Below are positions 23,134-33,455 of a DNA stretch of 64,000 nt, one piece after another. The translations under genes were made by a program, and so were the position numbers. Numbering within the stretch: position 1 is the first letter of the stretch; each line of letters opens with the position of its first letter. Below the pieces are notes generated by a model, which saw only the letters and a program-made list of their open reading frames with translations, had not been told where the DNA came from and did no database searches. Origin of the DNA: Notospermus geniculatus (Eukaryota; Nemertea; Pilidiophora; Heteronemertea; Lineidae); assembly GCA_002633025.1 (NCBI GenBank), contig NMRB01000356.1, positions 243,916 to 307,915 on the forward strand, read 5' to 3'.

Positions 23134-23332
23134 ATTGCCTAAACTTCAGTCAAATATATTCCTCCTTGGCAGGTCACAGTTTTTTTAAAGAGAATGTCTC
23201 GGCAATCTTAAATTAAAATATAGGCGGTTATTCCCACAATTCAGACGTAAGCTTTGATTTTTAAGTGATGTAAGGTGACGAGGAGGTTATGGAGCCTTTA
23301 TTTTGTCTGAAACCTGTTTTTATTTTAAAGCC

Positions 23333-24430
23333 CCACAGTATTGAATTTTACGATATTTTCAAAATGTTAGGAGAGAGCACAAAGAGGTCTCATAGCTTAG
23401 TGAAGGTCACCAAAATGCTTGTCTGATACGTACTTCAGAGCATCAAGGCCTAGTTTTCAGCACACATTAGAAAAAACGACAGGGAGAGCTCTATTGTATT
23501 CAGATCAGGGTTTGTACATGTACACCTCCTGTCTCGCAAATTTCCATGACATTTCCAGGACTTTCCAGGGCAGAAATGGCAAAATTCCAGGACACTTTGC
23601 GGCATGGAAAGCACAAAATTTCAAGATACATGTACTCTCCCAAACCGACTCGCCGCCAAATTGATGCACAGATGTCTTTATTTGATGATTTTGTTTTCTT
23701 TTTTGAAAGAGACTCAATTTTCCATGACAATTCCAGGACACCTTGGTAATTTTGCTGATTTTCAAGGATTTCCAGGCCTGGATTTTGTTAACTCAAAATT
23801 CCATGACATTCCAGGTTTTCCAGGATGCGTACGAACCCTGAATAATGGGCGATATTACATTTTGGATCGTAGGAGGAAACCAGAGCACCAGCAGAAATCC
23901 ACGGTGTCAAGAAGCTATCCCCCTTTTCCATATAAAGCCACTTGCCCGCCTCGGGATTGAACCCTTGATCTCGAAGGGGCACTGTCCAACAATTCCCAAC
24001 TAGGCCTATCACATGACATGATTAACACAAGTACCGGTAGTGATACACACCACTTTCCCCGACACCATCAGCACCTCTCCCGTGCGTTCCTCCAAATGTG
24101 TCTCCGTCATCGCCTCCTGGTTCTTGTACTTGAGGTGCAGCATCNTAGCCTAAAGTATGGCTTAAGTTAGACTTTCTCTATGCTTGAAGCATTGCGAAAA
24201 GTCAGACTTTAATGAAAGTACGACCCGTGAATACGGCCCTGAGTCACCCTGGAAAAGGCATGTGTAGACAAGAAACCACACTTTTTGACAGAGAACATTA
24301 TAATGTGAGAAAAGAATTGAAGAAAAAAAAAATTTTTGAAAAAAAATTTTTTTGGAAAAAAAATTTTTTTTTGAGGCGGCGAGAAAATTCGAGGCGGGCG
24401 CTGATGCTAAACTAAAGATTTTTTTTATGT
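23333..24430. other. Copy-2-specific stretch holding a hAT-like repeat and exon B
   Basis: This stretch has no counterpart in copy 1, which has other repeats at 9540-11010. A repeat at 23507-23841 has ends CAGGGTTTGTACA / GTACGAACCCTG and an interior of 'ttccaggactttccagg' words. The 24320-24395 part is a poly-A/poly-T-rich run. The candidate exon at 24051-24143 also lies here. Confidence 0.55.
24051..24143 (-). CDS. Exon B, weak candidate coding exon
   Basis: 31 codons read MLHLKYKNQEAMTETHLEER and end GEVLMVSGKV at a GTGTGTATC donor, phase 0. The acceptor would be the dinucleotide at 24144-24145, but one base is N, so it cannot be checked. Exon A ends in phase 0, so A and B could join. Exon B is missing from copy 1. 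The family is not recognised. Confidence 0.3.
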
Positions 24431-25559
24431 GGCCTTATGAGGGAGAGTGTGGTAATGAATGTTCATACATGTACATGTAGATAGTTTTATCGCCTGATTG
24501 AAGATGGCATTTTAATCGCTCAGTTTTAACCAATGTCACATCAAAACTATGAACACGTGTATTCATGTTAGTTCGTCTGCGTGTACTGAAGATGGCGCTG
24601 CGATCACCATAGCAAACTGACCTAATGATAAGGCTTATCTATAGCCGTCTAGTCTGGCAACATCTAACATTGTAAACTTGCAAGAAAAACTCTCCCAAAT
24701 AAAAACAGGTTACAAACAAAATTAAGGCTCTATACCTCCCCGTCACCTACTTTAACATCTAAATGAAGCAGCTACACATGTACCGTACATCTAAATCTAC
24801 ATGGGAACCACCCATATTTGTAATACATGTACATGTAATGGACAGGAACAACAGGACTAAGGACGAAAAGCAGAAATGTATTCCATTATTCCAGGAAATC
24901 ACTGGAGGCCAAAGCCAAAATCCACGAAAGAATGACAGACTGTTCTCTTTACGATCACAAATTTAGTGACCGCATGATTTGAGTCCTACATTTACACTGA
25001 CTTGTATGACCACATACGCTAAAGCTAGCATGTAGGCCACTACCCTAACCGGTATGTAATACTCAAGAGGGGACAAATCTGCCAAAGGCCTGGACAAATT
25101 ACCAACTCCAGGCATGGGAACAATTGATTTTTTCAGTCAAAGGAGTAGTACATACACACGAAATAGTACATTGGTAAACAATAAATAAAGGACAATGCCT
25201 ATGCAGACGAAGAATTTGATTGTATTGTGTGGGACATGACAGGTCATTTCATGGTCTGATTTGCTCAATCAGCCAATCATCATGATTTATTGTTTGCCGT
25301 ACATGTCTTATCAACAAAAATCAGAGAAATATTGACTCGACTCTCACTCAAAAATTGGAATTGGCACATTCAAGAAACAAACAAATTTGAAACTGAGGTG
25401 ATCAGTAGGCTACGAGGGTGTCTATAAAGTAAGACCTAAGGCCGGGTTTACATCGGATGACACCCGACACGAACACGCAGGCGAACAAAGGTTTCATGGG
25501 GATGAATCCTTTGTGAAGCCATTGTTCGCCTTCGTGTTCGTGTCATCTGATGTAAACCC

Positions 25560-27244
25560 AGGGCTTGTCTTTTAAGGCGCGCAATTGCGCTCGCGCACCA
25601 TGGCGCGCCTAAAATCACGCCGAGGGGCGCAAAAAAACGCGCACCTAGCACTCAAAAAAGTTGAAATTCTGCGCGCCATGCAAATCTGTCTCGACGATGT
25701 TCCTCACAACAGTTTGCCGACGATCCCGACTTGAGGATAGTTTTCACTTCCACAGTGTCCGGAACTTTTGGTTTTATTTCTCTGGGATGTAAAGAAATCG
25801 CCTCAAAAACTGTTTGGATGGATTCCCACTGAAATTTCCTTTCCAATGACATAAATAAAGCTTGCCCATCTTGGTCATTGTTATGAAGAGATTACTTGAT
25901 TTGTGTGAGTTGGCTTCGCGCCAACTCCTTGCAGACATCACCATGAGTGTGTGCCTACGATGTTTCTGTCAGCTGGTCTGACTAATTAAACAGAAATAAC
26001 CTATGATGGACACTATGAGAAGCTCAAATTGGGTGTTTTGTTCAATACTCTGTTGATTTCATTCATCATTGCAAGCTTTATTTGGATTAATCATTTTGGG
26101 GCCAAGTTTTCAAGTTCGTTTGACTCTGAGTTCGAAGAATTCATGCTGCAGCCAATCACAGAGAATGGATTCCCTGTGACATGGTGACATTCTGTGACAA
26201 AACTTGCTTGCCCGAAATTCTGTGACATTTTGTGACATTTTGAGAATTCTGTGACTAAATGTGACAAAGTGGTCAGTAAAATTTTGTGGCATTTCAAAAC
26301 ATGCTTACACTGCCTCTTTTTTGTGCAGAAATCGACTATAATCGTATCGAGCTCGTCATGCGGTGTCCGTCGTTGTCGTCGCCTGTCGTAGTCTTTTAGT
26401 AGGGCACGTTTCGTTACCGTAAATTATGGAATTCATCGTTATCACTGACAAATATTGTGCATGTGTGTCTCGCATATGTGACAAAAGCAAAGTTGATGTG
26501 ACTTAAACACGCAAAAAACACCAATAAAGCTGTGACAATTGAGACTTCCCTGTGACATTTTGAAACTTTTGAGATGTGACAAATTGTGACTTGCCATTAA
26601 ACATGAATCCATTCTCTGCAATCAGAAAATACCTGGATTAATATGGTGAAATGTGCGGGAAATTTGAATTCACTTGTGGAGTCTAATGAATACAGGCCTG
26701 TAAAACTTGACTGCACTCCTACCACATTTAAGGGGTGTGATTTTAGGGGGTGCAGTTCACACTCCTAGCAAATTGAGGAGAGTGAAAAACTACCGGTACA
26801 TTATATTTTCCTGTGGTGCACTGGTCAGTGGAGTGATCTTATACTTTTAGTAGATGGCTAGCCTTTGGGCTGTGACAGGTCTTATGCAAAATGAAGTTGA
26901 CCTGTTGGTATTGGGATCTTTCAGGGGATCTAGGCATTAGCTGTAGTTGGAAATTGTCCTCTTTAACCCTTGCCAACCTGACCCACACGTTTTAACCCCT
27001 TGATCACTAAAATGATCCTATTTTATGACACTAGACAGTAACCAACTATTATAGAATGTGAATGTTGAATCGGAAAGGTCAGTATTCTGCATGAATTGTT
27101 CTACAAAAGGAAACACTTTCAACATTATCTAGGTGCACAATTTGTGCACCTGGACAAAATCCAGGTGCACAAAAAAAGTGCTCGCCTAGGATAAATTAGG
27201 CGAGCATTTTTTTGTGCGCCTGGGTTTTTCAAAGGACAAGCCCT
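25560..27244. mobile_element. hAT-type element, 1.69 kb, with perfect 8-bp target duplication
   Basis: Inverted ends AGGGCTTGTC / GACAAGCCCT are flanked by GTAAACCC at 25552-25559 and 27245-27252. An 8-bp duplication is the hAT hallmark. The element sits inside the palindromic MITE that is uninterrupted in copy 1 (12071-12206). The interior contains 'tgtgacattttgtgacattt' repeats, a segment shared with 14517-14760, and inverted GTGCACCTGG words near 27140. No intact transposase is visible. Confidence 0.88.
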
Positions 27245-27389
27245 GTAAACCCGGCCTAAGACTCGTACTATAAAACTAAGACCTGTAAGACTCCACTGTA
27301 AAACTAAGAGTAAGACCCACTGGCACTGTACTATAAAACTAAGACCCTACTCTAAAATTAAGACCCACTGGGCTATATACGGTAAACCT

Positions 27390-27745
27390 ACATACGGTAA
27401 GACCCTACTTAACTATAAAACTGAGACCCATACACTGTAAGTGAATGAATTTTTGCTGAAACTCAAGACATGTCAGAAAAGATTATTTTCATGCAAAATA
27501 CATGTACTCATGCAAAATACTCACCAGACATGCTGCATGAAGTCTCATGGTGTTCATCAAATCAGACTACGGTAAACCTAAGACCCTACTTAACTATAAA
27601 ACTGAGACCCATACACTGTAATGAATGAATTTTTGCTGAAACTCAAGACATGTCAGAAAAGATTATTTTCATGCAAAATACATGTACTCATGCAAAATAC
27701 TCACCAGACATGCTGCATGAAGTCTCATGGTGTTCATCAAATCAG
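27390..27745. repeat. Local ~184-bp tandem duplication reaching into exon A
   Basis: The stretch from 'accctacttaactataaaac' to 'catcaaatcagact' occurs twice in a row (about 27400-27568 and 27585-27748). It includes the last ~45 coding bases and donor of exon A. Copy 1 has it once. The downstream duplicate of the donor region is not needed for coding. Confidence 0.85.
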
Positions 27746-27929
27746 ACTCAGGTTTTTCACGGGCTATTTTGCCTTTGCTTTCACTCGTTTCATTCTCTTC
27801 AACCCCTGGTTTGCCAGGGGTGTCTGAGTTAACCAAACCCTCCTGATCAGAATCCATTCGGCCCAAATATCGTCTTAACGTACGATCATAAGCAGAATGA
27901 GAGTAGTACACCTGCGAAGACACTTGCAT
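27705..27929 (-). CDS. Exon A, unrecognised coding exon (copy 2)
   Basis: 75 codons from ATG 27929, MQVSSQVYYSHSAYDRTLRR to MNTMRLHAACL, donor CTG|GTGAGT, phase 0. Against copy 1 there are several amino-acid changes in the acidic middle and a 3-bp in-frame deletion. The ends are unchanged. Confidence 0.5.
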
Positions 27930-28767
27930 GCCGTCAACCAGGTCAATCTATTCACCAGATCAAACGAACCAGGCCTATGGCTATTTAGCATGGACTGAAT
28001 GACAACAATTCATCCGTATGCCAGAGAATGATATTATCACACCACCAAAACTGATCCAAGCATTTCATAAAGGAATGTATTTCGCCAACGAAATCAGTTG
28101 GTTCAATGAACACATACAATGCAGTAGTACGCACATTACTGCTCAAATTTCATTGGTGCCATCATTTATTGAGAGCCCATTCATATGCCAGGAAGTTGGG
28201 CCGTTATCTTTTGAACAACCATTATGCAGGCAGCAAATGACCAATTCCTGTATCCATTATGGCCTAATTACCACGATCATTAGCCATGAGAGGGAAATAG
28301 TTATAAATTGGCAGCCACAGTATGTTTTTTACTTGAACAAGGTTATCTGTGAAGTTCGTCAGGGGTTTGTGGGCGGAGTGATGTCACAACCCTTGGATGG
28401 TACATGTAGTCAAGATGATGAGCGATGATGCACCTTTTTACCCATGATGCATGTATATATTTAGTACCGGGTATTCTTCAGAGTAGATTTGATTGACTGG
28501 CAAATAATGACTGCAGGTGTCAGTACATGTCAAAGGCACAGTGAAGTGACTGAAGCTCAAAAGAAATACATGTACATGTAATTATGTAATCCACTTGGGA
28601 ATGCAATTGCAAAGGTGCACAAACAGTCCTTTGCTCCGACACTCTACCATGTCTACACCAGAAATTGTGGGGGCAATTGTACATAATGTAGAGAAAAGCA
28701 TATCACAAGAAAATGATTCTGCTACAGGTGAAAGCAGCTGCAAGTGTACATGTAGGAGCAACCATAC

Positions 28768-28835
28768 TCCACTGAGACGATTCTCGAATTCCCAGATCTG
28801 CACACTTCCACCGAAAGCTCATCCAGAACCTTGAT
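28768..28835 (-). CDS. Very weak candidate exon
   Basis: After an acceptor ggtttcatttcag, the reading IKVLDELSVEVCRSGNSRIV is open to a possible GTATGG donor. It is absent from copy 1. I include it only because it lies between CEP128 exon 1 and exon A on the same strand. It may be chance. Confidence 0.2.
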
Positions 28836-29076
28836 CTGAAATGAAACCAGGTGATGCGACGCCATCCATGATTCAGCAATGGTCGACTCTGACGCAACAT
28901 CATCGAAGTCACTGTCATGGGGTTCTCTGCATCACATCATTCAGCCAGTCAGCTTCACAGACGGAGGTTGTGGTTGCGATTTCAGCGGAAGTGTGGCGAT
29001 CTTTCTCGTTACGTTTAAATTTGAGAATTGTCTATTAATACGAAGCTTTCGTAAAAGAGAGAGAGTGGTCTCTTAC

Positions 29077-29226
29077 CTTAAGTGTTGATGATATGTGGTC
29101 TACTTTCCGAGTGAGAGGTTGCTGAACTGATTCCGAAAACATTCTTGGAGTTAGAGGAGAGCCAGTCATATCAATATCATCCCCAAATATATCAGAATTG
29201 TCTGTGGATATGTCAGTGTCATCCAT
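29077..29226 (-). CDS. CEP128: CEP128 exon 1 with start codon (copy 2 only)
   Basis: From ATG 29226, 50 codons read MDDTDISTDNSDIFGDDIDM ... PLTRKVDHISSTLK to an AAG|GTAAGAG donor in phase 0. The human protein begins with a short acidic/serine stretch and then ESLTDKITTLASTLQ directly before DTSRNLR, so the order and phase match exon 2. The acidic N-terminus contains no signal peptide. Copy 1 has no equivalent: its 13921-15180 block is unrelated transposon-like DNA. Transcription would start to the right, toward 29300-30700. Confidence 0.85.
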
Positions 29227-30352
29227 CCCCGGGCAATGACTATGATGTTTTCTGTTGGACTTGATATTGGAATGATTTGTCTGTGAAAATCAAAATGATT
29301 TGAATATCAAGTATTTTCATGAATAATATACACGCTTGTTTGAATGCATGAATGAAATACAAATATAGTTTGTGTACACTAAAAAAATTTGCCATTCAGG
29401 ACAGTACATGTATGTACATTTAATTTCCAAAATTTGTGTTCCAACACGAGCGAGAGGTGGGTGAAATCAAGCTTTATAATGAAAAAAAGAAATGCTAAAA
29501 ATAACAGAGTAGGCTTGCTAGGCCTACGACTACCAGCCTGCCCAGGACAGGTCAGAGGCCAATAATTCTACACGTTCAACATCAAGAAGATCAAACCACT
29601 TCTTTAGCCTGTCAATTTATAAAAAACAACACCCTAGGCCTATATCATGTATGAAACAACGTGATGCGCCAATATAAGCCTAGACTAGAGCCTCTAGATC
29701 TACAGTAGTAGAGGTCCACCCTAGCATGCCTGCCCTTATTATAAGGCTTATACTTATCGGCAACCCTATCATATCATCCCGATTCAATTCAAATTCCACC
29801 ACCCATTATGCACCAGTACCACCACATAGACAACACCATCATTTTCCGAATGATATATATATATATATGCCGGCCATTCCTGACTCAGCTCATGAGCTCG
29901 GGGGCCAGTCGGCTCAGCCAGCTCATGAGCTGCAACTAAAATTCAATCATGCAATCAATCAATCAAACAAGCTCTGACGACCGAGTCTGACTGACTCTGT
30001 CAAAATTAAAAAGATTGAAAAGAGCAGAAAACTGGCTAGGCCATAATAATATGAATCATAAATTAAACTGAACACAGCACAGGCTATGTCAACAGGTGTT
30101 CACCAAATAAAGTAAAATTTTCCAAACACAAGGGCACCGGACTTGATTTCTTCTTATCGGGCCGGGCACGCTCTTCGTCCCGACATGCACGGACATGTAC
30201 AAACAGCACACACTGTACATTGATGTACACAAAAGCACTGCCGACATAGGAGAGCCAACGGTCGTTTCAAAACAGGGTATTGATCTTAACATCCGTGCTG
30301 GTTTGTGTGAAAGTTTGAAGACGTACTTATTCTATGTTCTCTAGAATTTTAT

Positions 30353-30732
30353 CATACAGCATCCAGTCACGAATATAATGATTAGAAACATACTTTTGGC
30401 GCATTTATTTTGTGAGTACCCGCCGCGGTCAGCTCGAAAACACCGCCATTTTCAAACAAAGCAGGGCAGCAGTGAATTAGCAGACGGTTTCGTCAGAAAT
30501 GACAAAAACGTGTCTTCTTGTGAGAGATGGGCACTATACAAAATAGTAGAATTTTATTCACCGGTATTTATCGGTTGCAAAGTTTTCATACTATCTGATA
30601 TAAGTATCCATTTGAATTTTTGGCGATTTTCGTGTGCCACTGACCAATCAGAGAAGAGTTTCTAAGGCGGGTTATTTGACCATAACAACAAGACACGTGT
30701 GTTCTGTTTACAAACAAATGCACGTTTCCACC
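30353..30732. promoter_or_regulatory. Candidate bidirectional promoter, copy 2
   Basis: This is the counterpart of 15970-16348, with the same CCAAT word, caccgccattttc word and GC-rich start. Here both flanking first exons (CEP128 at 29077-29226 and the plus-strand exon at 30733) are present, which favours a head-to-head gene pair. Confidence 0.35.
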
Positions 30733-30833
30733 ATGTCCATCATGGGAGAGAAAGCTGGAAAACAGGGCACTCTGGCATTTTTAATGAAAAATTCCAACAT
30801 AAAAAGCGCGCTTCTAGAACGAAAACGTCGAAG
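30733..30833 (+). CDS. First coding exon of an unrecognised plus-strand gene, copy 2
   Basis: 33 codons and two bases, MSIMGEKAGKQGTLAFLMKN ... LLERKRR, with the donor AG|GTAGGC. It is the same as 16349-16449 except Met to Leu at residue 14. Any following exons would be right of 30870, where I cannot identify one. Confidence 0.55.
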
Positions 30834-31217
30834 GTAGGCCTAAACCCTAGCCTATTCATGTGCAAAACAAAAGACAAATCTAAACTAATTAATTTATTGT
30901 GACTGGTGGTCATCTGGCTGTGCTGTAGGCCTAACTTGCGGGCTGTTTGGTAGGCCCTATCGATGTTTTGGTATTGCTGTCTGTAGAATAATGCCACCTG
31001 AGGATTGCAAGACTGAGCTGCAAACTGAGCGAGGGGGGGGGGCATCATGTTCTCAGGGTCCGTTCTTGGGGGCACACCCCATCTGGTCTGATGCCGTCTG
31101 ACATGGCTCATCAAGCGCTTACTAACCTGAATCTAGGCCTATTCCAAAAGTCTCGTAAATTTGACGGAATGCAGTCGTCAGAAAACGTTTCGCCTTGTTC
31201 ACCCTGCTGTTGAAGCA

Positions 31218-31490
31218 CTAAATTTAAAGATAACTTATCACGGGTATTTTCGCGGGCCACGAAAATCATTGTTATTTACATTTTGTTTGTTTGTGTCCAG
31301 TCTTCCTGCCTCTTATGATGAGTATTGTTGGTGGCATGCCCCCTCTATAAATTCTTTTCACACCGAAAGTATTCATGACATTGGTGGGTTGGCATTATCC
31401 CAAAAGTCCAATAACATAATGTAAACATCATGTTTACAAACATTGAATGTAGGCCCTAAACAATGAAGTCGTGATACATTATATTTAATA
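31218..31490. mobile_element. MITE, ends TTTAAAGATAATGTATCACG-like, copy 1
   Basis: The left end 'taaagataacttatcacggg' and right end 'cgtgatacattatatttaa' are inverted. The interior has 'tttcgcgggccacgaaaatc'. A second copy at 32926-33181 shares ends and interior. Confidence 0.75.
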
Positions 31491-31660
31491 GGCCTGTCTC
31501 AATTCAAGAAAACGCAAGGTTCCCTCCTCTATTCCCCATTGGCGTCGAATCATTTTTATAAACGGTGCATTTGATCCTGGCTAAACTCTACCCTACCAAC
31601 TTTTGAAAGCGTGGACAGTTAAAAAATGGGTTAAACATCGGCTTAGCATTTTAAAATCCT

Positions 31661-31839
31661 AAGGCTGCTTTTCCACGAGACGTTTGGGCTGCTTTTCCAC
31701 GAGACGTTTGCGGGCGCGGAATAGGAGGCGGACGCGGGTAGAAAAGATCGATCCAACGCATTTCCCTTTAGCTGTTTCACCCGCATCCGCGCCCGCCTCC
31801 TATTCCGCGCCCGCAAACGTATCGTGGGAAAGCAGCCTT
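31661..31839. mobile_element. Palindromic MITE, ends AAGGCTGCTTTTCCACGAGA
   Basis: The two arms, rich in cgcgcccgc, face each other. The first 26 bp of the left end are duplicated in tandem. It is one of a cluster of palindromic elements in 31660-32810. Confidence 0.75.
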
Positions 31840-31840
31840 A

Positions 31841-32023
31841 AGGCCCGTTTCCACTATAGCGGGTTCCGCGGCGGTTTGCGGCGAGCGGTGCGGTTTTCAC
31901 AGGGCTTTGGATAATCTTTCGATGGTGTAACAATACAATAGCCTATTGATTATCCCAATGCCTGTGAAAACCGCTCCGCTCGCCGCAAGACGCGGCGGAA
32001 TCCGCTATAGTGGAAACGGGCCT
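31841..32023. mobile_element. Palindromic MITE, ends AGGCCCGTTTCCACTATAGC, TTA duplication
   Basis: The arms start AGGCCCGTTTCCACTATAGC, and the target duplication is TTA (31838-31840, 32024-32026). The core 'ttttcacagggctttggata' is shared with the elements at 40319 and 40501. No coding sequence: the open frames across it follow from the palindrome. Confidence 0.8.
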
Positions 32024-32026
32024 TTA

Positions 32027-32800
32027 GGCTGGCTGTCCATTCACGCGATTTTCGAGCGGCGTACGCTCGAAAGCATTGTTTTCGCGGCGTTGGTCACGGA
32101 CAAAGGCATCGCACCGCTTGAAAATCGCGAGCCTGCTTTGAATTGGAGCGTTAACGCTCGAAAGCATTGTTACGCCGTGATCAACGACGCGGAAAATAGC
32201 AATCCTTTCGAGCGTTTCCGCGCGCGGAAACGCTCCAATGGAAAGCAGTAAAGGTCTGTTCACATCAAAACCGTGCCGCGGGACGCGACGGCGAAAAACG
32301 ACGCGCGTTCACCACCGGGAAAATAACTCAATGGATTTTCAATAAAAGGGTCACACCAAAGACGCGCGCTCGCTTGCCGCGCGTCTTTGGTGTGACCCGT
32401 TTATTGAAAATCCATTAAGTGTGTAAGGATCTTTAAGATCTGTTCACACCAAAACCGTGCCGCGGGCCGCGACGGCGAAAACCGACGCGCGTTCACCGCC
32501 GGGAAAATCAGTTCTGGATTTTCAATAAACGGGTCACACCAAAGACGCGCGGCAAGCGAGCGCGCGTCATTTTTTGCCGCGCGTCTTTGGTGTGACCCGT
32601 TTATTGAAAATCCATCCTTTTCCCGGCGGTGAACGCGCGTCGTTTTCCGCCGTCGGGGCCCGCGGCGCGGTTTTGGTGTGAACAGACCTCGAAAGCATTG
32701 TTTTTTCCGCGCCGTGACCAACGCCAGCGGAAACAAACAATGTTTTCGAGCGTTTCCGCGCACGGAAACGCGCCAATGGAAAGCCGCCCTACGCATTTTG
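32027..32800. mobile_element. Nested palindromic MITEs, GTCTGTTCACACCAAAACCG type
   Basis: A complete palindrome at 32437-32689 (arms agatctgttcacaccaaaac) lies next to a half copy at 32250-32420. Both lie inside an outer element with 'gctcgaaagcattgtt' on either side (32065 and 32690). The very high CG density is confined to the arms. Confidence 0.7.
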
Positions 32801-32925
32801 GACAATCTGTCTGAGATAGTTGTCATAGGTGCGAAGGTCACTGGATTGACAACATTGAAGAACCCCCGGGTGCTTTTCATGACATAAAAGCAAAGTTGAA
32901 AGTATGGCCAAATTGTACCGATACT

Positions 32926-33181
32926 TTAAAGATAATGTATCACGGGGTATTTTCGCGGGCCACGAAAATCATTGTTTATTTACATTCTGTTTGTTAGTGT
33001 CCGGTCTTTCTTTGTCTTATGAGTAATTTGTTGATTGCATGCCTCTCCAGAATTCTTTTGGCACAAAATAATTCAATTTGGTGAGTTGGCATGTCCGAAA
33101 AGTCAAAAATAACATAATGTAATTTCCATGTTTTCAAACATTGTAATGTAAACAATGAAGTCGTGATACATTATCTTTAAT
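32926..33181. mobile_element. MITE, ends TTAAAGATAATGTATCACG, copy 2
   Basis: Inverted ends TTAAAGATAATGTATCAC / GTGATACATTATCTTTAA. The interior matches 31218-31490. It lies ~275 bp upstream of the WD40 gene start, so it could be part of that gene's promoter region. Confidence 0.8.
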
Positions 33182-33455
33182 GTCCTAGCCAGTGCCATGA
33201 AAACGCTTGAAATAACCAACACTGAATCCGAAATTACCACAGTTGTCGATGGTACAGTGAACCCAATTTTCAATTTACAATGGAAATATCAAATATTTAT
33301 TTTGATGACCAACGCACACAATCGGAGAACTATTATGTTACATTGAAAGCAATAACCCGCAAAAAGTTCACTTGGATACCGCTTCTAATGGAATAACAAT
33401 ATCATTTTCCAGGATTTTAATTTTATGAGGACGAGGTAAAAGTTACGCGTGACCA

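Larger units (their letters stand above)
16813..30870. repeat. Direct segmental copy 2
   Basis: This is the second copy of the unit that begins at position 1. The join at 16488-16812 is unique sequence with no gene that I can see. Copy 2 keeps the CEP128 start exon (29077-29226) and has private insertions at 18798, 20072-20550 (with an N gap), 21125, 23333-24430 and 25560. Exon sequences are nearly identical to copy 1, while intergenic DNA differs by many indels. Confidence 0.9.

Noticed and set aside
28018-28428. 136-codon open frame on the plus strand
   Set aside because: In copy 1 the same stretch is shifted out of frame by small indels and then split by a MITE. It shows no coding constraint and no recognisable motif.
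30740-31114. 124-codon minus-strand open frame
   Set aside because: It overlaps the conserved plus-strand first exon and contains a run caused by a poly-G tract. There is no support from copy 1.
31946-32880. Open frames of 101 and 159 codons
   Set aside because: They lie inside CG-rich palindromic MITEs. The mirror-image frames on both strands come from the palindrome and encode no known motif.
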